Below the pieces are notes generated by a model. It did no database searches and was not told where the DNA came from. It worked only from the letters and a program-made list of their open reading frames with translations. This document shows positions 1-7,346 of a DNA stretch of 34,790 nucleotides, one piece after another. Both the position numbers and the translations under genes were made by a program. Source of the DNA: JBCCQH01 sp039024435. GTDB taxonomy: Bacteria > Bacteroidota > Bacteroidia > J057 > JADKCL01. Each line of letters begins with the position of its first letter. Position 1 is the stretch's first letter. Location: assembly GCA_039024435.1 (NCBI GenBank), contig JBCCQH010000082.1, forward strand, positions 1 to 34,790. The letters are read 5' to 3'.

Positions 1-68
1 CCTGAATTGTGATTGTGGCTTATCATCCAAATTTTTTGAAAAACTTGGGTTTTCCTCCCGAAAGACGA

Positions 69-118
69 GCGCTATATTCATATCATATTCTAAATAGCTT
101 TACGGGTAAATATAGCGC
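69..118. other. Long-spaced inverted repeat (RNA stem candidate)
   Basis: A perfect 10 bp inverted repeat, GCGCTATATT (69-78) and AATATAGCGC (109-118), encloses a 30-nt AT-rich loop. It lies 27 bp before a strong plus-strand terminator hairpin, so it may be the first of two stems in the 3' end of a transcript entering from the left edge. No open reading frame was seen around it. Function is unknown; the pairing itself is plain in the sequence. Confidence 0.45.
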
Positions 119-144
119 GTTCTTTATTATTAAGTAATAGTCTT

Positions 145-184
145 GCCGGTTGAAAAAGAATCCTTTTTCAACCGGCTTTCTTTT
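145..184 (+). terminator. Rho-independent terminator of an upstream plus-strand transcript
   Basis: A perfect 14 bp stem, GCCGGTTGAAAAAG (145-158) with CTTTTTCAACCGGC (163-176), has a 4-nt loop and is followed by TTTCTTTT. This is a textbook intrinsic terminator on the plus strand. No plus-strand gene precedes it in the window, so it probably ends a gene or small RNA lying left of position 1 or within 1-140. Confidence 0.75.
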
Positions 185-198
185 GGGAAAAATGTATA

Positions 199-358
199 AG
201 GCGGTTTAAATTTAATTCTGCGATTTTGCTATGGCATCTTTTTCTGCCCCGCTTCCGCTATTTTCTCGCCCCTAGCTCGGGCTATGGACTCCAAAATGAG
301 CTTTGATGGACAAAAAAATCTGCGCTCGCAAATTTCACCAACCAATTTTAGACCGCCT
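199..358 (+). repeat. MITE-like repeat, copy 1
   Basis: This ~160 bp non-coding element has inverted ends (AGGCGGTTTAAA at the left, the complement of TTTAgACCGCCT at the right). It matches 29081-29242 with only eight substitutions by hand alignment, in the same orientation, and matches 34653-34790 in inverted orientation. An internal 7 bp hairpin (270-276 with 281-287, one mismatch) is shared by all copies. It sits 47 bp beyond the stop of the minus-strand DUF6150 gene. It carries no ORF or transposase, so it would have to be moved in trans. An IS5/IS1031-type parent is a guess from the GAG-type end. Confidence 0.8.
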
Positions 359-405
359 GTAAGTAGAAGTGCATGATTTGCTGGTTGCGTCCTGTGATCA
401 AGGAC

Positions 406-768
406 TCAATACAGCAAGTGCTTCTTAGAGGAGTTTTTCCAGCCCGCGCGCGATTCGTATTCGGTAAAGAAAATCGTGAGGTCGGCCCGGCTTTCGTATT
501 CGACGAAGAAAATCGTTTTGTCCGCGCGGCTTTCGTATTCCACGAAGAACCACTTGCCTTCATTGCCGGTAGCACGGCTTTCGTAATTGGCCTTCCACAC
601 CACCAAATCGGCCCGGCTTTCGTAGTCGGCCACGAATACCGAGATATCGGCGCGGCTTTCGTATTCGGCGGAGAAGATCGATTGGGCCTGCACCCGCTCC
701 GGCACCGCCAAAACGCACACGAATACGAGGGCAAAGGCGGTAAAGTATTTTATCATGTTGGTCATCAT
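406..768 (-). CDS. DUF6150 family exported YESRA-repeat protein
   Basis: This 120-residue protein begins with a Sec signal peptide (hydrophobic run around residues 8-22, ending near VQAQ). The rest is almost entirely short repeats built on a YESRA core: six units, mostly 13 residues apart, with variants such as AEYESRAD, ADYESRAD and VEYESRAD. It ends in a basic tail. The pattern is that of DUF6150, a Bacteroidota family of unknown function; the alternation of short beta-like segments suggests a small repeat fold, which is inference. The ATG at 768 is chosen because the reading frame further upstream lacks a sensible signal peptide; ATGs at 765 and 756 are equally possible. It is a single gene, followed downstream by MITE copy 1. 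Confidence 0.8.
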   Translation of the reverse strand: MMTNMIKYFTAFALVFVCVLAVPERVQAQSIFSAEYESRADISVFVADYESRADLVVWKANYESRATGNEGKWFFVEYESRADKTIFFVEYESRADLTIFFTEYESRAGWKNSSKKHLLY

Positions 769-847
769 TGAATGGTTTCTGCGGGAAAGCCCCACGGTTC
801 TCCGCAAAAATACAAAAGTTGTGCCACTCTCCCGCCCAAAACCCCAT

Positions 848-1846
848 TCAATCCCGCCAATCCAGCCACACCTCCATGCGGCGCACCCGCCCAAATTTCA
901 ACCGGGTGGGCTGCGCCGGATCCCCACTCAAATCCCCCAGGCGGCCTTCCCAGCACGAAATAATGTCGTCCAGGGACAAGCCTTCGTCCTGGTCCATCGC
1001 GCACAGGCTGATCACCTCATCCAGTCCCCGGACCCAGACATCGCCCGTCCCCCCAGACCACCGCCCCCCGATGGCATCAATCAGATAATCCGAATTGTAC
1101 ACCCGCTCGTACCCTACCCCAAACGCCCAGTACAAATCTGGAAAACCATCCGTGGGGGAGGTCCGCCGCTTTCCCGTTTGGTCCATCGTGTGCGGGTCGA
1201 AGACCTCATTGTCCAGTTCCACGTACCCCACGTGCAGGCGCACCCGACGCAAGGGCGGCCGCTCCACCTCGCCCCGAATCGATAGCTTGCCCACCCGGCG
1301 GCGCCCGGCGCTCAACTCCCAGCGCTCCCAAAAGTTGTTCGGACGGGCTGCCGGAAGATCGCCTTCCCGCGCCTCCAAATCCACCTGAATCGCATGCTTT
1401 CCCGCCGGCAGCGACCAGCGGTGGTGCGGCCAGAAAAATTCGACCACCGCGGGAAAACTTCCATCCGGTACGTCCAGTCCGACAATCGGCGATTGCTTTC
1501 CCGCCTCTTCCAGCACCAATACCGTCGCGGAGTCCTTCCCTTCGGCAATGCGAGCCAGCCGCGGCGTTCCTCCGTAGGGATCGACCAAAAAGGGACGCCC
1601 CGACGAATCCGCCAGGGCAAAGCGCACGTGAAAGCGTTCCGGCAGGCCGCGCCGATCCCAAACCCGTGCGGTAATCAACAAGCCCACTTCCGCTCCCCGG
1701 CGCACATCGTCGCGAAACTGAAGCACCTCAAATTGTAGCGGGGTCCGCTCGTCCGGCTCCCGGGTGGTATACCCCCGATCCCCCCGACAAGCAGTAAAAA
1801 GAATGGCGATCAGCCACAGCCAACGGTAGCCGCACACGCTGGGCAT
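848..1846 (-). CDS. Hypothetical lipoprotein
   Basis: I do not recognise this 332-residue protein. It starts with a hydrophobic segment (WLWLIAILFTAC) carrying a lipobox-like cysteine at residue 20, so it is probably a lipoprotein. The remainder has the mixed beta-type composition of a periplasmic or surface protein, is rich in tryptophan and arginine, and shows no familiar motif. The ATG at 1846 overlaps the yaaA stop codon (TAATG), which implies translational coupling with yaaA upstream on the same strand; an in-frame start further up would lie inside yaaA. The coupling suggests co-expression but does not by itself link it to peroxide stress. It ends about 80 bp before the DUF6150 gene. Confidence 0.65.
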   Translation of the reverse strand: MPSVCGYRWLWLIAILFTACRGDRGYTTREPDERTPLQFEVLQFRDDVRRGAEVGLLITARVWDRRGLPERFHVRFALADSSGRPFLVDPYGGTPRLARIAEGKDSATVLVLEEAGKQSPIVGLDVPDGSFPAVVEFFWPHHRWSLPAGKHAIQVDLEAREGDLPAARPNNFWERWELSAGRRRVGKLSIRGEVERPPLRRVRLHVGYVELDNEVFDPHTMDQTGKRRTSPTDGFPDLYWAFGVGYERVYNSDYLIDAIGGRWSGGTGDVWVRGLDEVISLCAMDQDEGLSLDDIISCWEGRLGDLSGDPAQPTRLKFGRVRRMEVWLDWRD

Positions 1847-2622
1847 TACTTCGCCTCGTCGCGCAGGAACACCCACTGCTCGCCTTCCGAGCGCTCCGGA
1901 TCGTAGTAGTACCCCTCGTAGTTGAAGTCCTTGAGGGCCTCCGGATCGGTGAGGCGGTTGCGGATGATGTAAGAGGACATCAATCCCCGGGCCTTTTTTA
2001 GGAAGAAACTAATGGGCTTGTAGACGCCGTTTTTCTGGTCAAGGAAAGTCGGCGTGATGATCCGTGCCTGAATATCGGACGGCTGCAAGACATTGAAGTA
2101 CTCATTGGAAGCGAGATTGATCAGCGTACCGATGCCTTGCTCGGCCAGGGCCAGATTGACCTTGTCGGTGAGGCTACTTCCCCAGAAATCGTACAGATTC
2201 TTCTTCCGACGCACCGGCAATTTAGTTCCCATTTCCAGGCGGTAGGGCTGCATCAAATCCAGTGGTCGCAACAAACCGTACAGTCCGGACAGGATCCGCA
2301 GGTGATCCTGGGCAAAGGCCAGATCTTCCTCGCTCAAGGTCGCGGCGTCCAGCCCGATGTAGACATCTCCTTTAAAGGCCAGCACCGCCTGCTTCGAATT
2401 GCCGGGGTGAAAGTGCGGCTCCCAAGCCAGATAGCGCTCGTAATTGAGCTGGGCGAGATCCTTGCTGATTCCCATCATCTCGGTCAGCTTTTTCCGGGAA
2501 AGGGAACGCAGCTTGCGGATCAATTTCTCCGAATCTTCCACAAATTCGGGCTGGGTGTGTACCGGGGTCGTGGACTCCGATTCGAAATCGAGGGTTTTGG
2601 CCGGTGAAATGACAATCAACAT
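1846..2622 (-). CDS. yaaA: Peroxide stress protein YaaA (DUF328)
   Basis: A 258-residue cytoplasmic protein of the YaaA/DUF328 family, at the usual family length (~255). It opens with the family hallmark MLIVISPAKTLDF and contains ILSGLYGLLRPLD near the middle, LINLASNEYF, and a late F-lysine-rich KPISFFLKKARGLM segment, all typical. In E. coli YaaA is induced by OxyR and lowers free iron during hydrogen peroxide stress; that function is inherited from the family, not visible here. The ATG at 2622 is chosen over an in-frame start at 2661 because MLIVISPAKT is the conserved N-terminus. It is the first gene of a two-gene unit with the downstream lipoprotein, and diverges from the zinc-ribbon gene. 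Confidence 0.93.
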   Translation of the reverse strand: MLIVISPAKTLDFESESTTPVHTQPEFVEDSEKLIRKLRSLSRKKLTEMMGISKDLAQLNYERYLAWEPHFHPGNSKQAVLAFKGDVYIGLDAATLSEEDLAFAQDHLRILSGLYGLLRPLDLMQPYRLEMGTKLPVRRKKNLYDFWGSSLTDKVNLALAEQGIGTLINLASNEYFNVLQPSDIQARIITPTFLDQKNGVYKPISFFLKKARGLMSSYIIRNRLTDPEALKDFNYEGYYYDPERSEGEQWVFLRDEAK

Positions 2623-2775
2623 GCGTATTCTATTCTTTTTCTTTGCGGTAAAACTAAACAAATGGCGGACAAACCCGGGAGCTTTGTTCTCAACAAATTC
2701 CTCCCAATCGGTTCCGCATTCATAAAACTATTGTACCTTTAGGGTGTTCAAATTCTAAAGCAAAACCAGCGCACT

Positions 2776-3054
2776 TTGGAAACTCGAGTTGAACGCAAAT
2801 GTGACTCCTGTGGAAAGTGGGTCAAAGGCGACCTGCGCAAGTGTCCTTTTTGCTTCAAACACGTCGACCACCGCAAGCGGGATGAAGAGCGCGCTGAGAT
2901 CGCTAAGATTGAGAAAAAAGCCCGCGATCAAGCCGAATTTGACCTCAAGCCCCCCTTCACCCGGACGGTTATCCGCATTGGGCAGGCCATCGAAACGATA
3001 TTCATGGCGATTACCGGAGCCATCGCAGCCACGTTATTCTGGTTGGGCGGATGA
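2776..3054 (+). CDS. Small zinc-ribbon membrane protein
   Basis: A 92-residue protein with an N-terminal zinc ribbon (C9-x2-C12 and C23-x2-C26), a charged, probably helical middle (EERAEIAKIEKKARDQ), and one C-terminal transmembrane segment (about 74-90). It would be membrane-anchored with the ribbon in the cytoplasm. The start appears to be TTG at 2776, because no ATG lies upstream of the ribbon. Its stop overlaps the next ATG by four bases (ATGA), so the two are translated together. I do not know its function; zinc-ribbon plus one helix is common in small accessory membrane proteins. Confidence 0.7.
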   Translation: METRVERKCDSCGKWVKGDLRKCPFCFKHVDHRKRDEERAEIAKIEKKARDQAEFDLKPPFTRTVIRIGQAIETIFMAITGAIAATLFWLGG

Positions 3055-3422
3055 AACGCAATCTCTTGTTCCATCCGGTTTTTGCGGCTTCCCTGATCAT
3101 TTATCTCGTACTGTTTGCCCTGAAAAAGGCAGAAATTTACCTCCCCTTCATTTCCGATTACGCGGCCGACTTCCTGACCATGCCGGTCGTACTCACGCTC
3201 GCCCTGCTGGGCATACGCCGTTCGCGGGCTGACCGCCGCAACTATACCTTTCCCTGGACCTATGTCGCCTTCGCCGTAGCCATGTACGCCTTTCTTTTCG
3301 AATTTCTGTTTCCGCGCCTCACCGAGCGCTTTACTGCCGACCCCTGGGACATTCTCGCTTATGCCATGGGGGGGGTGGTGTTCTACTTTACGGTGAACCG
3401 GAAGCGGGATACAGGTCAATGA
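3051..3422 (+). CDS. Small multi-pass membrane protein
   Basis: A 123-residue protein with about four hydrophobic segments (residues roughly 8-25, 38-55, 67-88, 100-115). It resembles small Bacteroidota membrane proteins with a FxPRxxxRxTADxWDxLAYxxG-like stretch (here FPRLTERFTADPWDILAYAM). Some databases label relatives 'magnesium citrate secondary transporter', which looks far too specific for a protein of this size. Its ATG lies inside the stop of the zinc-ribbon gene, so the pair probably acts together at the inner membrane. Its 3' end overlaps the converging symporter gene by seven bases. Confidence 0.7.
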   Translation: MKRNLLFHPVFAASLIIYLVLFALKKAEIYLPFISDYAADFLTMPVVLTLALLGIRRSRADRRNYTFPWTYVAFAVAMYAFLFEFLFPRLTERFTADPWDILAYAMGGVVFYFTVNRKRDTGQ

Positions 3423-4960
3423 AAGACGAGGTGCAACAGCGCGAGGGACAACAGCAGGCCCCACCCTACCCGGCGAATCACAGCTTCTTCCGCGTGGAAC
3501 AGCTCCCGCCAAGGCTTAAATTTAAATCCCGAACCGATGGCCAGAATCGCAAATGCCACCAGGATCACCCACATCGCCCGCACGAAGTAGTTCATTTCCG
3601 GGAAGATTGCGATGATGATCAGGTGCAGGGGAATGGTACTCAAAAAGGCCGCCAGAGAAATCCGGTGCCGGGGAAAAGCCAGAAACGCCGCGCCGCAAAT
3701 GATCACCACAATGCCGCAATTGATGTAGTAGCGCAGATTATTGAGTGTGTGGGTAAATGCCGCCTCCGGATTTTCAAACTTTACGTAGAGCAGCACGAGC
3801 CCCATCACAATCCCGGTCAGCAGAGTGAAGAGAATCGTCCGGCGCCCGGCGGCGACAATCTGCCGGTCGGTGGCCTCCTTGTTGATGTACTCTTTGTAGA
3901 TGTCGATGGAAAACAGCGTCGCCAGCGAGTTGAAGGTGGAATCCACCGTACTCATCAAGGACGCAAACAGGGCGCACAGGATCAGCCCTTTGATGCCGAT
4001 TGGGAGGTAGGTCGTCACCAAATAAGGAAACGCCATGTCGGGATCTTCCAATCCCCCCTCGCCCAAAATTCCGTACAGCGCGATGCCCGGTACCACAATC
4101 ACCACCGCCATGACATATTTCATGACCCCACCGACCATCAACCCGATCTGCGCCTCTTTTAAGCTCCGCGCCGCCAGTGAGCGCTGCATCACCGTCTGGT
4201 TGGCGCACCAGTAGTTGATGTTCAGCAGAAAAAGCCCAAATACATGGATCCAGGGCAGTTTCTCGTGATTCACGGGAAGGTGCAAATGCATTTTTTCCGG
4301 CACCTTTCGGTACAACTCCGCCCAACCGCCCAGTTCGTGAACCGCGACGAACAGGACCGCCAATCCACCCGCCAGTAGAATCCCAAACTGGATGATATCC
4401 GTACGCACCACCGCCGCCAATCCTCCCAGATAAGTGTAAATCGCGGAAAAGACCCCGAGCCCCACAATCAAAATGCAGATCCGATAGATCCGGTCTTCGT
4501 GCAAAAAGCTCAGGTAATCCCCGAAGACCAAATCGGCGGCGTAAGCCCCCCAGAACAAGGCCGCACCCAGCGTAATCGTCGCAAAAAGGGCCAAATTTGC
4601 CACCGAATAAGCCAGGGCAACGTTTTTGCCCATTCGCATCCGAATGAATTGCGTGATGGTCACGATTCGGTGGCGAAGGTAGAGCGGCACAAAGATGAAC
4701 GCCGCCATCAAAATGCCCTGCACCGCATTGATTTCAAGGTTGGCCTGCGCCAAACCGTAGAGGTAGGCCGACCCCATCATGCCGAGGAATTGGTAGCCCT
4801 GAATATTGGTTGCAATCGTGGACAGGGCGACCGAAGGCCAGCGCAGATTCCGTCCCCCAAGAAAATATTGCTCCGATGTCACGTCCTTCCGGTCCCTTCC
4901 GGAGACGGCCACCACCAGAATGGTCAGAAAGTAGACGACGACGATGATCAGGTCCAGCAC
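3416..4960 (-). CDS. Sodium:solute symporter (SSS/SLC5 family)
   Basis: A 514-residue inner-membrane transporter with roughly 13-14 hydrophobic segments. Family features are the N-terminal segment, then SEQYFLGGRNLRWPSVALS, the NIQGYQFLGMMGSAYLYGL stretch, and ALFASLMSTVDSTFNSLATL in the later half, typical of SglT-type sodium symporters. The substrate cannot be read from sequence. It starts with GTG at 4960, only six bases after the ssuD-like stop, so it is almost certainly co-transcribed with it; this makes an organosulfur compound a reasonable substrate guess. SSS members otherwise carry sugars, amino acids, sialic acid or carboxylates. It converges with the small membrane protein gene, sharing seven bases. 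Confidence 0.92.
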   Translation of the reverse strand: MLDLIIVVVYFLTILVVAVSGRDRKDVTSEQYFLGGRNLRWPSVALSTIATNIQGYQFLGMMGSAYLYGLAQANLEINAVQGILMAAFIFVPLYLRHRIVTITQFIRMRMGKNVALAYSVANLALFATITLGAALFWGAYAADLVFGDYLSFLHEDRIYRICILIVGLGVFSAIYTYLGGLAAVVRTDIIQFGILLAGGLAVLFVAVHELGGWAELYRKVPEKMHLHLPVNHEKLPWIHVFGLFLLNINYWCANQTVMQRSLAARSLKEAQIGLMVGGVMKYVMAVVIVVPGIALYGILGEGGLEDPDMAFPYLVTTYLPIGIKGLILCALFASLMSTVDSTFNSLATLFSIDIYKEYINKEATDRQIVAAGRRTILFTLLTGIVMGLVLLYVKFENPEAAFTHTLNNLRYYINCGIVVIICGAAFLAFPRHRISLAAFLSTIPLHLIIIAIFPEMNYFVRAMWVILVAFAILAIGSGFKFKPWRELFHAEEAVIRRVGWGLLLSLALLHLVFH

Positions 4961-4966
4961 GGCGAT

Positions 4967-6121
4967 TTATTTTCGGGTGGCCGCCCCCAGAGGCGTTAAT
5001 GGCAATTCGGCGGGTACCCGACCCCGTACTTGCGGGAGCGAGACCGTCTTGATGCGGGGCAGTACGTGCTCCGCAAACAGCTTGCACTCCTCCAAATGCG
5101 GGTAGCCGGAAAAGATAAAGGCGCGGATGCCCAGGTCCATGTAGCGGCGAATCTTGGCCAGGATTTGGTCGGGAGTCCCGACGAGGGCCGCTCCACAACC
5201 GGAGCGGGCGCGCCCGATTCCCGTCCAGAGGATGTCTTCGGCGTAGCCCTCGGCATCCGAAAGGGTCCGCATATCGGCCTGCCGGGAGACCCCCAGCGAT
5301 TTTGCGTCCTGGGCCCGTTCCCGGATTTCTTTTCCCAGATTGAGATCGAGTTGGGACAGGAGGCGGCGTGCAGCGGCCCGGGCCTCGGCTTCGGTCTCCC
5401 GGACGATCACGTGGATCCGCAACCCAAAATCGACGGTGCGGTCATATTCGGCGGCTTTCCGGGACATGTTTTGCATCAATTCCCGCAAGCGCAGTTCAGT
5501 CTCGGGCCACATCAGGTACACGTCACAGTGCTCGGCACAGAGATCTACGCCGGAGGGCGAATACCCCCCGAAGTAAAGCAGCGGCCCCCCGTTTTGCTGG
5601 TAGGGCTTGACCGGATCAGTCGCCAGGTCAAATTCGTAGTATTCACCTTTGAACTGGATCCTTTCCTGGGTCCAGGCTTGCTTGAGCACTTCAATCACTT
5701 CCCGGGACCGCTGGTAGCGCGCCGCGGAGGGCAATTTTGTCCCCGGCAGGTCGGAGGAGATGATATTGATGGTGAGCCGCCCCTGGAGGAGGTGATCCAG
5801 GGTCGCAATTGCGCGGGCGAGCATCGGGGGGTGGACCTCCCCGCAGCGGATCGCCGCCAGCAGGTTGATCTGCTCGGTCATCGGCGCCACCGCCGAGGCA
5901 AACGTCCAGGTATCCTGCCCCACCTGGTAGGACGAAGGGCACAAAATGTTGCGGTAGCCCAGACGGTCGGCGGTCAGAAGAATCTCAGAGGCATTTTCCC
6001 AGGTGCTTTTGTAAACCGGGTTGCGCTCCCCAAGAAACTGATCGTCCCCGTCGCAAATCGGAGCAAACCACGCCACTTCGGCGCCGTCGAGGTGTTCAGA
6101 TCGGATATTGATTGTGCTCAT
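4967..6121 (-). CDS. ssuD: SsuD-like FMNH2-dependent alkanesulfonate monooxygenase
   Basis: A 384-residue LLM-class flavin monooxygenase close in length to E. coli SsuD (381). SsuD uses reduced FMN and oxygen to cleave the C-S bond of alkanesulfonates, giving an aldehyde and sulfite. Matching features are the ADRLGY segment near residue 50, a cysteine in the ILCPSS strand at the place of SsuD Cys54, LYFGGYSPSG, FGLRIHVIVRE (the Arg/His pair of the active site), ALVGTPDQI and SGYPHLEE. The ATG at 6121 gives the family N-terminus; the longer frame runs into the next gene. No SsuE flavin reductase or ABC transporter is nearby; instead it sits between an aldo/keto reductase (45 bp upstream) and a symporter (6 bp downstream). 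Sulfonate specificity is inference; another LLM substrate is possible. Confidence 0.85.
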   Translation of the reverse strand: MSTINIRSEHLDGAEVAWFAPICDGDDQFLGERNPVYKSTWENASEILLTADRLGYRNILCPSSYQVGQDTWTFASAVAPMTEQINLLAAIRCGEVHPPMLARAIATLDHLLQGRLTINIISSDLPGTKLPSAARYQRSREVIEVLKQAWTQERIQFKGEYYEFDLATDPVKPYQQNGGPLLYFGGYSPSGVDLCAEHCDVYLMWPETELRLRELMQNMSRKAAEYDRTVDFGLRIHVIVRETEAEARAAARRLLSQLDLNLGKEIRERAQDAKSLGVSRQADMRTLSDAEGYAEDILWTGIGRARSGCGAALVGTPDQILAKIRRYMDLGIRAFIFSGYPHLEECKLFAEHVLPRIKTVSLPQVRGRVPAELPLTPLGAATRK

Positions 6122-6165
6122 GCTCAAAATAGCGTTGACGAAGGGCCAGTAGGCCCGGTAAACAG

Positions 6166-7056
6166 TTAGGCGATTTCCTCGCCGGTAGACGCTTTCCAGA
6201 GTTGGTACCAGTGCTCCCGGGACAGTTCGATGTCCATTGCCGCCTTGGCACTCCGGACGCGTTCGATTTTGGTGGTGCCAATCACGGGCCGGATGCCGAG
6301 CGGATGCCGCTTCAGGAAAGCAAGCATGATTTGGTCGTAGGTCGCGCCGTAGGCTTGCCCCAGGGTTTCCGCTAGTTTGCGGACGCGCTGGTTTTTGGGT
6401 TGATCTGGCTGGGCGAAGAAATCGCTTCCGCCGAGGGGGGACCAGGCAGTGGCGTCCAGGGTAAGAATCGCGCATTGGTCGAGGCGGCCATCGGTGAAGG
6501 CCTCGGTACGCAAAAGCGAGATTTCAATTTGGTGCTCGCTCAGGGGAAATTCGTCGTCTAGCATCTCTACTTGGGACAGGGAAAAATTAGAGACCCCGAA
6601 CTCCAGCACTTTGCCGCTGGACTCCAGTTCCCGAAAGGTTTCCGCAACTTCATTGACGTCCAGCAACAGATCAGGGCGGTGCAGCAACAATCGGTCGAGA
6701 TAATCGGTGTGCAGGGCCCGCAAAGAGTTTTCCACCGAGGTAATGATATGTTTCCGGCTGGTGTCGTAGGATTTGATCGTATGCTCCGGCCGGTTTTCCG
6801 CTACCATTTTGATCCCACACTTAGTCGTCAGAACCACCTCATCCCGCAAGGAAGAGCGGTCCTTGAAAGCGGCCCCAAAATCAGTTTCGGTGGTATAGTG
6901 CCCGTAGATATCGGCGTGGTCAAATGCGTTCAGCTCCATTTCGAGGCACTGGTCGATAAACGCCAGCCAACCATCGCGATCCAGATTTGCCCCCCATTTT
7001 CCCAGACGCATTGTCCCAACGATGAGCGGGGCATCGTCCTCGATCTCAATTTCCAT
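6166..7056 (-). CDS. Aldo/keto reductase, YdhF-like
   Basis: A 296-residue NADPH-dependent aldo/keto reductase of the YdhF type. The catalytic tetrad is visible: D46 in FDHADIYG, Y51, K79 in TTKCGI and H126 in LLLHRPD. FGVSNFS and GTTKIERVRSA are the usual barrel and cofactor-loop segments. Such enzymes reduce aldehydes or ketones; next to an SsuD-like enzyme that releases aldehydes, it could reduce the aldehyde product to an alcohol, which is inference from context. It is the first gene of the minus-strand unit reductase, monooxygenase, symporter, with a 45 bp gap to the next gene. Confidence 0.9.
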   Translation of the reverse strand: MEIEIEDDAPLIVGTMRLGKWGANLDRDGWLAFIDQCLEMELNAFDHADIYGHYTTETDFGAAFKDRSSLRDEVVLTTKCGIKMVAENRPEHTIKSYDTSRKHIITSVENSLRALHTDYLDRLLLHRPDLLLDVNEVAETFRELESSGKVLEFGVSNFSLSQVEMLDDEFPLSEHQIEISLLRTEAFTDGRLDQCAILTLDATAWSPLGGSDFFAQPDQPKNQRVRKLAETLGQAYGATYDQIMLAFLKRHPLGIRPVIGTTKIERVRSAKAAMDIELSREHWYQLWKASTGEEIA

Positions 7057-7185
7057 ATTGTTACGATTGATTCAACACACAAAGATAACAATGATCCGCG
7101 AGGGGAAAAGCGACGGCCCGAGATCGGGTCAACAGCAACCAAGCAAGGACCGAAAATCTTGGTCACGGGGGCTGGCCACCCGCAA

Positions 7186-7202
7186 TTTGGGGATACCCCA
7201 AA
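7186..7202. other. Small inverted repeat upstream of the reductase operon
   Basis: TTTGGGG and CCCCAAA flank the three bases ATA (7186-7192, 7196-7202). It lies between the terminator of the RNA-binding protein gene and the reductase start, so it could be an operator or part of the terminator structure. Its tight loop makes an RNA hairpin less likely than a protein-binding palindrome. Confidence 0.3.
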
Positions 7203-7234
7203 AAGCATTCAGCCCCGCTGGAGCGGGGCTGAAT
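7203..7234 (-). terminator. Rho-independent terminator of the RNA-binding protein gene
   Basis: A perfect 13 bp inverted repeat, ATTCAGCCCCGCT (7207-7219) and AGCGGGGCTGAAT (7222-7234), lies 112 bp beyond the stop of the minus-strand RRM gene. Read on the minus strand it is followed by GCTTTTT, as expected of an intrinsic terminator. It separates that gene from the aldo/keto reductase operon. Confidence 0.7.
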
Positions 7235-7346
7235 ACTTTCGGGCCACTGGGACCCTGCAATATAATTTAATTTTATGCTGTCGAATAACCGAATTTAATG
7301 ATGGAACGGCTATGCTTGAAGAGGATGAGGTCGTTGGAGGCCAATC

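Noticed and set aside
440..680. Direct repeats at 39 bp spacing resembling a CRISPR or satellite
   Set aside because: They encode the YESRA units of the DUF6150 protein.
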